A stretch of 32,286 nt of DNA from an uncultured Clostridia bacterium (GTDB taxonomy: Bacteria > Bacillota > Clostridia > Christensenellales > CAG-138). The translations under genes and the position numbers were made by a program. The notes under the pieces were generated by a model. That model was given only the letters and a program-made list of their open reading frames with translations, did no database searches and was not told the DNA's origin. Below, one piece after another: positions 6,509-14,187 of the stretch (its first letter is position 1; each line of letters opens with the position of its first letter). Location: the NCBI GenBank assembly GCA_905235205.1, contig CAJOKM010000007.1, forward strand, positions 1 through 32,286, in the 5' to 3' direction.

Positions 6509-8212
6509 TCAGGTACGGTAGAGGAAGGACATGGTCGAAACGTCGAACAGGCCGCAGTCGGTCAGCCGTGCTTCGGGAATCACGGGCAGCGCCAGAAACG
6601 ACAGCAGCACCAGCGGGTCACAGGCGTCGTCGGTGCCGAGCGCGCGTGCCGCGTCCAAAAGCGCGCGCTGTTTTTCGAGAACCGTTTCGACCGGCGCGTC
6701 GCTCATGAGTCCCGCGATCGGCAGTTCCAAGAGCGCTTTGACTTCGCCGTTCGATACCACCGTGAACCCGCCGCCTGCGCGGCGAAGCGTTTCCACGGCA
6801 AACAGCATATCGGCGTCGTTGTCGCCGACGATCACAATGTTATGCGAATCGTGCGCGACGGTCGCGCCGATCGCGCCACCCTGCACATGCATGCCGTCGA
6901 CGATTCCGACGCCGACGTGTCCCGTCGCGTGATGCCGTTCGATCACGGCGAGCTTATTGAGTCCCTCCGAGGCGACGAAACAGCCGGATGCATCGTGCGG
7001 AACGACGCGGTACACAAGCCGCGTCACCAGCTGATGTGGGACCGTCTCGATGATCGGCATGAAGTCCTGCACGGGAAGCTTGAGATCGTCCGCTGTAACC
7101 GGCGCGGCGTGCACGCTGTTTTTCACGCAGTCGGACACGGCAGGCGAGGGAACGGGCGCGGTCGCGTCGAACGGAACGCCGTTGGTGAACACGGTTTTCG
7201 GCTCGATCGTGTGCAGGTTGTTAAACAGAATCAGATTGGCGCGGTATCCCGGCGCGATCGCGCCGATCCGGGACAGACCGAACGCGTTTGCGGTGTTCAG
7301 CGTCGCCATGCGCAGCGCGTCGAGCGGGCGGATCCCGCGGGAGATCGCGGTGTTGACGATATGATTGATGTGTCCCTCCGAGCGGATGTTTTCCAGATGC
7401 TTGTCATCGGTGCAGAAGCAGATCCGGTCGGTGGGCAGGCCCTCGGAAACAATGCCGTCGAGCATTTCCAGCACGCCGTTTGCGGCGGACCCCATGCGAA
7501 TGAGGATATACATGCCGTTGCGCAGTTTTTCCTTGAGCTCACGGAAGTTTGAGCATTCGTGGTCGGTGCGCGGTCCCGCGACACAGTATGCGTTGAGCGC
7601 TTTGCCGGTCAGCATCGGCGCGTGCCCGTCGATCGGGCGGTCATAGAAGCGCTTGAGCTTTTCGAGCATGTCCGGCGCGCAGGACACGACTGATACGTAG
7701 TCCATGACTTCGCCGAGTCCCAGCACGTTCGGCTCGTCTAAAAACGCGCCCAGATCGGCGGCGTTCAGCGTTGCACCGCTGTGCTCGAACGGCGTCGACG
7801 GCACGCACGACGGCAGCATAAAGCGGATATCGAGCGGGAGACCCCGGGAAAGCGCGAACATCGCCTTGAGTCCGTCCGCGCCGCTGACGTTTGCGATCTC
7901 GTGCGGGTCCGCAATGATCGTCGTGGTGCCCTTGGGCAGGATCACCTGCGCAAACGACGCAGGCGTGACCATGGAGCTTTCGATGTGCACGTGCCCGTCG
8001 ATCAAGCCCGGCGCAAGGTACGCGCCGTGTGCGTTGAACTCGTTCTCGCACGAGTAGTTTCCCACGCCGATGATCGTGTCACCCGCAATCGCGACGCTCG
8101 CTTCCGTGATCTCGTTGGTGAACACATTGATTACCCGCGCGTTTTTAATGACAAGCGTCGGCTTTCCGTCGCGTGCCGCGGGAATCAGAGTAGAGAGATC
8201 TCGTGCGCTCAT
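6509..8212 (-). CDS. ade: Adenine deaminase (AdeC type)
   Basis: This 567-residue cytoplasmic enzyme hydrolyses adenine to hypoxanthine and ammonia in purine salvage. It belongs to the amidohydrolase superfamily. Visible metal and active-site motifs are GLIDGHVHIESSMVTP (first metal-binding His pair), DPHEIANVSG, the GHAPMLTGKALNAY region, and CTDDKHLENI with the conserved Asp pair. The C-terminal adenine-deaminase domain follows, with ATVAHDSHNIVIVG and GGGFTVVSNGEV. Length and motif order match the AdeC family. The ATG at 8212 has GAGG eleven bases upstream (5' end to start) and lies just downstream of a promoter at 8243-8271. The convergent nucleoside importer and the co-transcribed small protein point to a purine scavenging block. 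Confidence 0.94.
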   Translation of the reverse strand: MSARDLSTLIPAARDGKPTLVIKNARVINVFTNEITEASVAIAGDTIIGVGNYSCENEFNAHGAYLAPGLIDGHVHIESSMVTPASFAQVILPKGTTTIIADPHEIANVSGADGLKAMFALSRGLPLDIRFMLPSCVPSTPFEHSGATLNAADLGAFLDEPNVLGLGEVMDYVSVVSCAPDMLEKLKRFYDRPIDGHAPMLTGKALNAYCVAGPRTDHECSNFRELKEKLRNGMYILIRMGSAANGVLEMLDGIVSEGLPTDRICFCTDDKHLENIRSEGHINHIVNTAISRGIRPLDALRMATLNTANAFGLSRIGAIAPGYRANLILFNNLHTIEPKTVFTNGVPFDATAPVPSPAVSDCVKNSVHAAPVTADDLKLPVQDFMPIIETVPHQLVTRLVYRVVPHDASGCFVASEGLNKLAVIERHHATGHVGVGIVDGMHVQGGAIGATVAHDSHNIVIVGDNDADMLFAVETLRRAGGGFTVVSNGEVKALLELPIAGLMSDAPVETVLEKQRALLDAARALGTDDACDPLVLLSFLALPVIPEARLTDCGLFDVSTMSFLYRT

Positions 8213-8242
8213 GTGGATACCTCTGTTTCATATATTTTGTTT

Positions 8243-8271
8243 AGTATACCACAAGATTCGCAAAGAGTAAA
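8243..8271 (-). promoter_or_regulatory. Promoter for adenine deaminase
   Basis: On the minus strand TTTACT (8271-8266) and TATACT (8248-8243) are separated by 17 bp. The predicted start lies some 20-25 bases before the ATG at 8212. The promoter sits in the short gap after the DUF4363 gene, so the deaminase need not depend on read-through from it. Confidence 0.7.
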
Positions 8272-8274
8272 TCG

Positions 8275-8667
8275 TTACAGCAAAGAATTCGGTGAAAAAT
8301 GTTCGATGCCGCGCACGCGGTCCAGCATGGTCAGCGCTTCGGTGAGCGCTTCGATCGCCGCGCCGTTGTCGCCGATGCGCACCGCGGCTTCGGCGACCGC
8401 AAATGAGCCGGCAAGCGTGTCGACGTCGGCGTGATTCAGGAATCGCTCAAGCGCGGGCATGTGCGTTTTGCTCATCTCGACCAGCCTGAGACAGCGCGCG
8501 TGCGCCGCCGCGTGATCGTTGTGCGATAGTGCGTCCTGCGCTTCATCGATCAGCGTTTCCGCTTCGTCGGCAACCCGGTCGAGGTACCGCGACGGAACCA
8601 GAAACAGAAACAGAAGCAGCAGACATACAAGAATCGTCGCCGCGGCGCGAAAGATCGTAAAACCCAT
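8275..8667 (-). CDS. DUF4363 family small membrane-anchored protein
   Basis: A 130-residue protein with one N-terminal membrane segment (residues about 5-25, ILVCLLLLFLFLV) followed by an all-helical, Ala/Glu-rich domain, which fits the DUF4363 family. No function is established for it. It starts with AAGGAG at good spacing, and its ATG overlaps the stop codon of the upstream DUF421 gene by one base (TGATG), so the two are translationally coupled. DUF421 and DUF4363 genes are commonly adjacent in Clostridia and sporeformers, which supports both calls. The helical domain probably faces outside the membrane. Confidence 0.75.
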   Translation of the reverse strand: MGFTIFRAAATILVCLLLLFLFLVPSRYLDRVADEAETLIDEAQDALSHNDHAAAHARCLRLVEMSKTHMPALERFLNHADVDTLAGSFAVAEAAVRIGDNGAAIEALTEALTMLDRVRGIEHFSPNSLL

Positions 8668-9386
8668 CAGTTTCTCCTTTTGACCGGAACGGTCAGATCA
8701 TACACTTCGCTTTTGTGCGCACGGTCGAGCTGCAGATGCAGTTCGCCGTCCGCGTTCATCTGCGCAAAGAACACGGACGAGAGCGCGATCCCGTTCTCCT
8801 TCAGCGCCGTTTCAACCGTTTTGCGATCGACGTGCAGCGCCTCCAGTCCTTTCTTTTGCATCTTCCCTTCCAGAATCAGCAGATGCGAAAGCGCCGCGGA
8901 GCCGGTTTCGATCCCGAGATCCTGCCTGGTCGGCGGCTGATACGGCGTCTTCTCGAGAACGCTCACGTTGCCGTTCGTTTCCAGGATTGCATAGGCGACC
9001 TCGGTAACGTCGAACACATCCTTGCTTCTAAGACTGTCCATCAGATCGCGCACCGTGTAGTTCGTGCGGCGCATGACCTTCTCCTGCAAGACCCCGTCCA
9101 AAATCAGGATCTGCGGCGTGCCGCATAAAAATCTGCGAACGGAGGAGGATTTTAAGCAGAGCTTCGCGATCAATTGCTGGACAAGATACAGCGCGAGAAT
9201 CGGCACAATGCTGTATAAAAGCGGAATGTCCGTGTCCGCGATCGCCGTGCTCGCGATGTCCGCAATGATCAGCGTCATCAGAAGGTCGTACGGCTGCAGA
9301 TCACTGACCTGCCGCTTTCCGGTCAGCCGCAGGATCAGCAAAACAAACAGGTCCAAAAAGACCGCGCGTAAGAATAACGTCAGCAT
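8667..9386 (-). CDS. DUF421 membrane protein (YetF family)
   Basis: A 239-residue YetF-like protein: three N-terminal membrane helices containing the family signature RLTGKRQVSDLQPYDLLM and IADIAS, then a soluble domain with PQILILDGVLQEKVMRR and an acidic dimer-forming segment. The ATG at 9386 (MLTLFLRAVFLD) is chosen because it gives the normal family length; the frame stays open upstream for 65 codons without family similarity. A possible AGGG ribosome site lies slightly far from this ATG, and an in-frame TTG seven codons earlier cannot be excluded. It forms a two-gene unit with the DUF4363 gene. Homologues in sporeformers are linked to membrane and spore-related roles, but no biochemical function can be assigned here. 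Confidence 0.85.
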   Translation of the reverse strand: MLTLFLRAVFLDLFVLLILRLTGKRQVSDLQPYDLLMTLIIADIASTAIADTDIPLLYSIVPILALYLVQQLIAKLCLKSSSVRRFLCGTPQILILDGVLQEKVMRRTNYTVRDLMDSLRSKDVFDVTEVAYAILETNGNVSVLEKTPYQPPTRQDLGIETGSAALSHLLILEGKMQKKGLEALHVDRKTVETALKENGIALSSVFFAQMNADGELHLQLDRAHKSEVYDLTVPVKRRN

Positions 9387-9447
9387 ACCGTTAGCATGTC
9401 CCTTCAATCCGGTTTCATACAGCGCCGCGCAAACGCGTTTCCTGTCG

Positions 9448-9478
9448 TTCACCGTTTTCGGGACGAATGATATATAAT
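9448..9478 (+). promoter_or_regulatory. Probable promoter for the oxaloacetate decarboxylase operon
   Basis: TATATA/TATAAT (9471-9478) is preceded directly by TGA, an extended -10 arrangement, with a weak TTCACC (9448-9453) 17 bp before TATATA. A leader of about 110 nt follows; it can form a hairpin from GTAAGA (9543-9548) with TCTTAC (9567-9572). The -35 match is poor, so this is a moderate call. Confidence 0.45.
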
Positions 9479-9502
9479 AAAAAACGCTGAAAGGTATATA
9501 AA
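9474..9502 (-). promoter_or_regulatory. Possible divergent promoter for the DUF421-DUF4363 pair
   Basis: On the minus strand TTTATA (9502-9497) and TATTAT (9479-9474) have a 17-bp spacer. The -10 box overlaps the -10 box of the opposing plus-strand promoter. AT-rich sequence in this gap raises the chance of a coincidental match. Confidence 0.3.
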
Positions 9503-9595
9503 AACAGTAAGAGGAAAAAGAGGAGTTTCGTCGAATATAGTAGTAAGAGGGTGAGATTGGAACCAGTCTTACCGAAAACACGACGGAGGAGTACT

Positions 9596-9916
9596 ATGCT
9601 GTTTGCAGAAGAAGGCGCCGGCCTCGTCTTTACGGGAGGCGAAGCGGCAGCGTCAACGCTGATTACGTTTCTTCTCGGGATCGGGATCGTCTTTATCGGA
9701 CTGATCGCGCTGATCCTGATCATCAGGATCATGGGCGGCATTATGAAGGCGGGCGGCAAGCGCAAGGCGGCGATGCCCGCGCCGGAAGGAAAGGCTGAGC
9801 CGGAAGCGGACGTGGATCGCGGCGCGCTGCTCGCGGCTGTGTCGGCGGCGATCGCAACCGTCATGGGCGAACAGGTGGCGGGAATTCGGATCGTTTCTTT
9901 CAAAAAAGCGGAATAA
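9596..9916 (+). CDS. oadG: Oxaloacetate decarboxylase, gamma subunit (small membrane subunit)
   Basis: A 106-residue protein with a single strong membrane helix at about residues 19-43, followed by a GGIMKAGGKRK basic stretch, an Ala/Pro/Glu linker and a C-terminal amphipathic segment with VSAAIATVMGE. This is the arrangement of OadG, which anchors and assembles the membrane-bound sodium-pumping decarboxylase. The ATG at 9596 follows GGAGG (9585-9589) at six bases; an upstream in-frame GTG at 9551 lacks family similarity. It is the first gene of the unit and is followed at 15 bp by the biotin carrier. Identification rests partly on context, since gamma subunits are poorly conserved. Confidence 0.82.
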   Translation: MLFAEEGAGLVFTGGEAAASTLITFLLGIGIVFIGLIALILIIRIMGGIMKAGGKRKAAMPAPEGKAEPEADVDRGALLAAVSAAIATVMGEQVAGIRIVSFKKAE

Positions 9917-9931
9917 CGGAGGAGAGCAAGT

Positions 9932-10270
9932 ATGCGTAAGTTTTCAGTCAACGTCAACGGAACGAAATATGAAGTGGAAGTCGAAGAGATCGACGCGAAG
10001 ACCGCCGCGGCGTCCGCGCCTGTTTCCGAAGCGCCCAAGAGCGCGCCCCGAGGCACCGGAACCGAGGTCCGTTCGCCGATGCCCGGCAACATCCTAAAGG
10101 TCAACGTCAATCCCGGCGACACCGTCAGGGAAGGTCAGCAGCTGATGGTCCTTGAAGCCATGAAAATGGAAAACGAGATCCTTGCGCCGTCCAACGGCAG
10201 AATTACGTCCATTGCCGTAGCGAAAGGCTCCACGGTGGAAAGCGGTTCGCTGCTGTGCACCATCGCTTAA
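9932..10270 (+). CDS. Biotin carboxyl carrier protein of the decarboxylase
   Basis: A 112-residue soluble protein. Residues 1-25 (MRKFSVNVNGTKYEVEVEEI) match the short beta-rich lead seen in decarboxylase carriers, an Ala/Pro linker follows, and residues about 45-112 form a biotinyl domain with EAMKMENE. Lys78 of that motif is the expected biotinylation site. The carrier shuttles CO2 from the alpha subunit to the membrane-bound beta subunit. It has GGAGGAG before its ATG, and lies between gamma and beta. In many bacteria this domain is fused to the alpha subunit; here it is free-standing and the alpha subunit (11528-12967) keeps only a Pro/Glu/Ala tail. Confidence 0.93.
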   Translation: MRKFSVNVNGTKYEVEVEEIDAKTAAASAPVSEAPKSAPRGTGTEVRSPMPGNILKVNVNPGDTVREGQQLMVLEAMKMENEILAPSNGRITSIAVAKGSTVESGSLLCTIA

Positions 10271-10282
10271 GCGGGGGTGTCT

Positions 10283-11515
10283 ATGGAAGCCATCTGGGAA
10301 ACCATATCCGGGTTCTTCTCGGAAACCGGGTTCGCGCTGTTCTTCCAGGACGGAAACTGGCGCTGCCTGATCATGATCGCGCTTGCTTGCTTTTTGCTGT
10401 ACCTCGCGATCGTCAAAAAGTTTGAGCCGCTGCTGCTTGTGCCGATCGCGTTCGGCATGCTCTTAACAAACCTGCCCGGCGCGAACCTCTTTCATGAGGA
10501 GCTGTTCGGACTCGGCGCGAACAACGCCGATCCCGGCGTGATTCAGTGGGCGAAGCTCGGAAACATTCACGAAACGGGGCTTTTGGACTACCTTTATCTC
10601 GGCGTCAAGCTCGGCATCTATCCGTGCCTGATCTTTATGGGTGTCGGCGCGATGACGGACTTCGGTCCCCTGATCGCAAACCCGAAGAGCCTGATTCTCG
10701 GCGCGGCGGCGCAGCTCGGCATCTTCATCGCGTTCGCGCTGTCGATTCTCGCGTTCCAGTGGATCCCGACCGACGGTACGCCGATCCAGAACATCGCGGC
10801 GTCCATCGGCATCATCGGTGGCGCCGACGGACCTACGGCAATCCTCGTCACGTCGCGGCTCGCGCCCTCGTATCTCGGCGCGATCGCGGTCGCGGCATAC
10901 TCGTACATGGCGCTGGTGCCGGTCATTCAACCGCCGTTTATGAAGCTTCTGACGACCAAAAAAGAGCGTCAGATTGTGATGGAGCAGCTCCGTCCGGTCT
11001 CGCAGACCGAGAAGATCCTGTTCCCGATCGTGGTCACCGTGTTCGTTGCGCTGCTGGTGCCCTCTGCGGCGCCGCTCGTCGGCTGTCTGATGCTCGGCAA
11101 CCTCTTCCGCGAGTGCGGTGTGACCGAGCGTCTTTCGAAGACCGTTCAGAACGAGCTTTGCAACATCGTCACGATCTTTCTCGGCGTATGCGTCGGTGCG
11201 ACCGCGACGGGCAAGACGTTTTTGCAGCTTGCGACGCTGGTCATCGTCGTGCTCGGCGTGATCGCGTTCATCGGCGGCACCTGCGGCGGCGTTCTGCTTG
11301 CGAAGCTGATGAATCTCTTCCTCAAAAAGAAGATCAATCCGCTGATCGGGTCCGCGGGCGTTTCCGCCGTGCCGATGGCGGCGCGCGTAAGTCAGGTCGT
11401 CGGACAGAAGGAGAATCCCAAGAACTTCCTGCTGATGCACGCAATGGGCCCGAACGTGGCGGGCGTCATCGGCTCGGCGATCGCGGCGGGCGTGTTTTTG
11501 ACGCTGTTCCGGTAA
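10283..11515 (+). CDS. oadB: Oxaloacetate decarboxylase, beta subunit (sodium pump)
   Basis: A 410-residue integral membrane protein that decarboxylates the carboxybiotin and uses the energy to export Na+. Multiple hydrophobic helices are visible. The ion-pathway signature [13 protein letters not shown] contains the conserved Asp (residue about 182), and the C-terminal part has [15 protein letters not shown] and [20 protein letters not shown], all typical of OadB/MmdB/GcdB. The ATG at 10283 is chosen; a GTG at 10277 lies in the ribosome site GGGGGTG. The neighbouring alpha subunit decides in favour of oxaloacetate rather than methylmalonyl-CoA or glutaconyl-CoA as substrate. Spacing to both neighbours is 12 bp. 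Confidence 0.94.
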   Translation: MEAIWETISGFFSETGFALFFQDGNWRCLIMIALACFLLYLAIVKKFEPLLLVPIAFGMLLTNLPGANLFHEELFGLGANNADPGVIQWAKLGNIHETGLLDYLYLGVKLGIYPCLIFMGVGAMTDFGPLIANPKSLILGAAAQLGIFIAFALSILAFQWIPTDGTPIQNIAASIGIIGGADGPTAILVTSRLAPSYLGAIAVAAYSYMALVPVIQPPFMKLLTTKKERQIVMEQLRPVSQTEKILFPIVVTVFVALLVPSAAPLVGCLMLGNLFRECGVTERLSKTVQNELCNIVTIFLGVCVGATATGKTFLQLATLVIVVLGVIAFIGGTCGGVLLAKLMNLFLKKKINPLIGSAGVSAVPMAARVSQVVGQKENPKNFLLMHAMGPNVAGVIGSAIAAGVFLTLFR

Positions 11516-11527
11516 GGAGGATCATCT

Positions 11528-12967
11528 ATGAGCAAACTGTTTGTTACCGATACCATCCTGCGCGACGCGCATCAGTCGCTTGCCGCGACGCGCATGACCA
11601 CCGAGGAAATGCTCCCCGCCTGCGAGATGCTTGACGCGATCGGCTACTGGTCGCTCGAGGTCTGGGGCGGCGCGACGTTCGATTCCTGCCTGCGGTTTTT
11701 GAACGAAGACCCGTGGGAACGGCTGCGCACACTCCGGAAAGCGCTGCCGAACACGAAGCTGCAGATGCTCTTCCGCGGACAGAACATCCTGGGGTACAAG
11801 CATTACGCGGACGACGTGGTCGAGCAGTTCTGCCGCAAGGCGATCGAGAACGGCATCGACGTGATCCGCATCTTCGACGCGCTGAACGATCCGCGCAATC
11901 TGGAAGCGGCGATCAGGTATACCAAAAAATACGGAGGCTTCTGCGAGGCGGCGATCTCCTACACGACCTCGCCGGTGCACAGCGAATCGTATTTTGTGAA
12001 ACTCTCCAAGGAACTGGCGCAGATGGGCGCGGATTCGATCTGCATCAAGGATATGGCGAATCTTTTGCTCCCGTATGACGCATACTCGCTTGTGAAGAAG
12101 CTGAAAAGTGAGGTCGACATCCCGATCCATCTGCATACGCACAATACCACCGGAACCGGCGATATGGTTTTGCTGAAGGCTTCGGAAGCCGGCGTGGATA
12201 TCGTGGACACCGCGCTGTCGCCGCTGGGCAACGGCACGTCCCAGCCCGCGACCGAATCGCTGGTCGCAACGCTCAAGGGGCAGGAACGCGATACAGGGCT
12301 CGATCTCAACGCGCTTTCCGAGTGCGCGAAGTACTTCCGCAAGGTGTATGAGCGCCTGAAAGGCGACGGCTTGATTTCCGACAAGTCCCTGCGCGTCGAT
12401 ACGAACACGCTGCTGTATCAGGTCCCGGGCGGCATGCTTTCGAACCTCATCAAGCAGCTCAAGGATGCGGGCGCGGAGGATAAGTATTACGACGTGCTTG
12501 CGGAGATCCCGCGGGTGCGCAAGGATTTCGGCTATCCGCCGCTCGTTACGCCGACCAGCCAGATCGTCGGCACACAGGCGGTGTTCAACGTGCTGGTCGG
12601 ACGCTACAAGACGTTCCCGAACAACTCGAAAGCGGTCCTGCGCGGCGAGTACGGCAAGCTTCCCGGACCCGTCAATGAAGAAGTGCGCAGGATGGCGATC
12701 GGCGACGAAGAAGTCGTGACCTGCCGTCCGGCAGACCTACTGGAACCGGAGCTTGAAAACTACCGAAAGGAACTCGGCGATCGCGCGCACAGCGAGGAGG
12801 ACGTTTTAAGCTACGCGCTCTTGCCGCAGGTAGCGCTCAAGTATTTCGACTGGCGCGATATGCAGGCCGAACAGGCGAACGCGCCCGAGCCCGAACCCGA
12901 ACCCGCTCCGGCGCCCGTTGACCCGAACGCGGTGCGTGAACTCTATGTGGAGGATCTGAGTATCTGA
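11528..12967 (+). CDS. oadA: Oxaloacetate decarboxylase, alpha subunit (carboxyltransferase) without fused biotin domain
   Basis: A 479-residue soluble TIM-barrel carboxyltransferase that moves the carboxyl group of oxaloacetate to biotin, yielding pyruvate. Motifs seen: LRDAHQSLAATR (metal-binding Asp13), FRGQNILGY, CIKDMAN with the catalytic Lys174, and IHLHTHNTTG with the metal-binding histidines at 201-205. The PYC/OADA conserved domain continues to about residue 445. The tail is a PEPEPEPAPAP linker and then a short end, VRELYVEDLSI, where fused forms carry the biotinyl domain; that domain is instead a separate upstream gene. The start follows AGGAGG at 11517. A pyruvate carboxylase subunit B role is possible in principle, but the beta and gamma partners favour the sodium-pumping decarboxylase. 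Confidence 0.93.
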   Translation: MSKLFVTDTILRDAHQSLAATRMTTEEMLPACEMLDAIGYWSLEVWGGATFDSCLRFLNEDPWERLRTLRKALPNTKLQMLFRGQNILGYKHYADDVVEQFCRKAIENGIDVIRIFDALNDPRNLEAAIRYTKKYGGFCEAAISYTTSPVHSESYFVKLSKELAQMGADSICIKDMANLLLPYDAYSLVKKLKSEVDIPIHLHTHNTTGTGDMVLLKASEAGVDIVDTALSPLGNGTSQPATESLVATLKGQERDTGLDLNALSECAKYFRKVYERLKGDGLISDKSLRVDTNTLLYQVPGGMLSNLIKQLKDAGAEDKYYDVLAEIPRVRKDFGYPPLVTPTSQIVGTQAVFNVLVGRYKTFPNNSKAVLRGEYGKLPGPVNEEVRRMAIGDEEVVTCRPADLLEPELENYRKELGDRAHSEEDVLSYALLPQVALKYFDWRDMQAEQANAPEPEPEPAPAPVDPNAVRELYVEDLSI

Positions 12968-13600
12968 ATGAGACATATTCCCAACATTCTATCCGGTTTT
13001 CGAATCATCCTGGTCGGCGTGTTCGCCTGGCTGTTCTGCAGCACGACCCTGCCGAGCCCGAATCACTATTGGTGGGCGCTCGGCGTGTACGTACTTGCAT
13101 TTCTGACCGACATCCTTGACGGCTTTTTAGCACGCACGTTTCACTGGGTTACGCCGGTCGGAAAGCTGCTGGACCCGCTTGCGGACAAGCTGATGTCGAT
13201 CACGGCGCTGATCGTGATCCTGGTCGCGCGTTCCCGTCAGGACGACGGCATGTTCGGCGTGTACGTCGCGCTGTTTGTGCTGTTCGTCGTTAAGGAACTG
13301 CTGATGATGGCCGGCGGGCTTGTCATGCTCAAGCACCGCAAGGTCGCGTATTCCGACTGGTACGGCAAAGCCGCCACGGGCATCTTTGCGATCGGTACCG
13401 TACTGACGCTTCTGCGCTTCCCGCTTGCCGAGACCATTGAGATCGAGCCGTGGAACATTGCGGTTCTGGCGGCGGCGGTCGCGCTGTCCTACGTCGCCAT
13501 GACGCATTATGCGCGCACGCAGCTGTTTACGTCCGCGCCGAAGGAAGCCGCGCCCGATGAGGAAAAACTCTTTGAAAAGGTCGACCGGCTCATGAAATAA
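12968..13600 (+). CDS. pgsA: CDP-alcohol phosphatidyltransferase, probably phosphatidylglycerophosphate synthase
   Basis: A 210-residue membrane enzyme that transfers a phosphatidyl group from CDP-diacylglycerol, most likely to glycerol-3-phosphate, in phospholipid synthesis. The CDP-alcohol signature DG-x2-AR-x8-G-x3-D-x3-D is complete between residues 48 and 73 (DILDGFLAR ... GKLLDPLADK), and several hydrophobic helices follow. The N-terminal MRHIPNILSGFRI matches PgsA, and the charged C-terminal tail of about 30 residues is a little longer than usual. Its ATG begins at the base after the oadA stop codon, with GGAGG only some 14 bp upstream, so translation is presumably coupled to oadA. A cardiolipin or other CDP-alcohol product cannot be excluded. 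Confidence 0.85.
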   Translation: MRHIPNILSGFRIILVGVFAWLFCSTTLPSPNHYWWALGVYVLAFLTDILDGFLARTFHWVTPVGKLLDPLADKLMSITALIVILVARSRQDDGMFGVYVALFVLFVVKELLMMAGGLVMLKHRKVAYSDWYGKAATGIFAIGTVLTLLRFPLAETIEIEPWNIAVLAAAVALSYVAMTHYARTQLFTSAPKEAAPDEEKLFEKVDRLMK

Positions 13601-13603
13601 TGC

Positions 13604-13632
13604 TTGCAATCGCGGGAAGACTGTGATATACT
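13604..13632 (+). promoter_or_regulatory. Promoter of the rimP-nusA-infB operon
   Basis: TTGCAA (13604-13609) and TATACT (13627-13632) are 17 bp apart, directly after the pgsA stop codon. The predicted start near 13639 gives a 70-nt leader containing the hairpin at 13657-13681. Confidence 0.72.
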
Positions 13633-13656
13633 GCATACGTTGGAATGTTGAACTTG

Positions 13657-13688
13657 AAGGAGTGGGGAAATCCCACTCTTTCGTTTTG
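13657..13688 (+). terminator. Attenuator-like hairpin in the rimP leader
   Basis: GAGTGGG (13660-13666) pairs with CCCACTC (13672-13678) around GAAAT, and the stem can extend by AAG with TTT (G-U included). The downstream run TTTCGTTTT is an interrupted T-tract. The position between a promoter and the first gene of the nusA operon suggests partial, NusA-dependent termination rather than a simple end of the upstream unit. Confidence 0.65.
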
Positions 13689-13711
13689 AGAGAGAGGAAC
13701 ACAAACGAAAC

Positions 13712-14167
13712 GTGAAAACGACCGAGATCTGTGAGAACCTTTGCAGGGCGAAGATCGAATCGATGGGGTTCGAGCTTTGCGACGTCGAGTATCAGAAGGA
13801 ATACGGCGACTGGGTGCTGACGTTTTATATCGATAAGCCGGAGGGCGTGACCATCGACGAGTGCGAAACCGTCAGCCGCGCCGTCGAGCCGATCCTCGAC
13901 GAGCACGACCCGATCGAGCAGGAATACGTGCTGTCGGTCTCGTCTTTGGGGATCGACCGTCCGCTCAAAAAACCGCGCGATTTCGACCGCGCGATGGGCA
14001 AGGAGCTTGAAATCAAGCTCTACGCGCCGCTTTCCGGCAAAAAACAATGGATCGGGACGCTGACTGCGCATGATGCGGACAGCTTCACCGTGGAAACGGA
14101 ATCGGGACAGACGCTTACCGTCCGCAAAAAGGACTGCGCGCTCGTCCGGCCGAATATCAGGTTTTAA
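13712..14167 (+). CDS. rimP: Ribosome maturation factor RimP
   Basis: A 151-residue cytoplasmic factor needed for 30S subunit maturation. The N-terminal domain shows MGFELCDVEYQKE and LTFYIDKPEGVTIDECETVSR, and the family's V-S-S-x-G-I-D-R-P-L-K motif is present as VSSLGIDRPLKKPRDF. The C-terminal SH3-like domain reads GTLTAHDADSFTV. The start is a GTG at 13712; the nearest purine-rich site (GAGAGGA, about 13692-13698) is some 13-14 bases away, longer than ideal, so initiation may be modest. It heads the nusA operon and has the usual family length. Confidence 0.93.
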   Translation: MKTTEICENLCRAKIESMGFELCDVEYQKEYGDWVLTFYIDKPEGVTIDECETVSRAVEPILDEHDPIEQEYVLSVSSLGIDRPLKKPRDFDRAMGKELEIKLYAPLSGKKQWIGTLTAHDADSFTVETESGQTLTVRKKDCALVRPNIRF

Positions 14168-14187
14168 TTTCAGAAAGGAACAAACCC

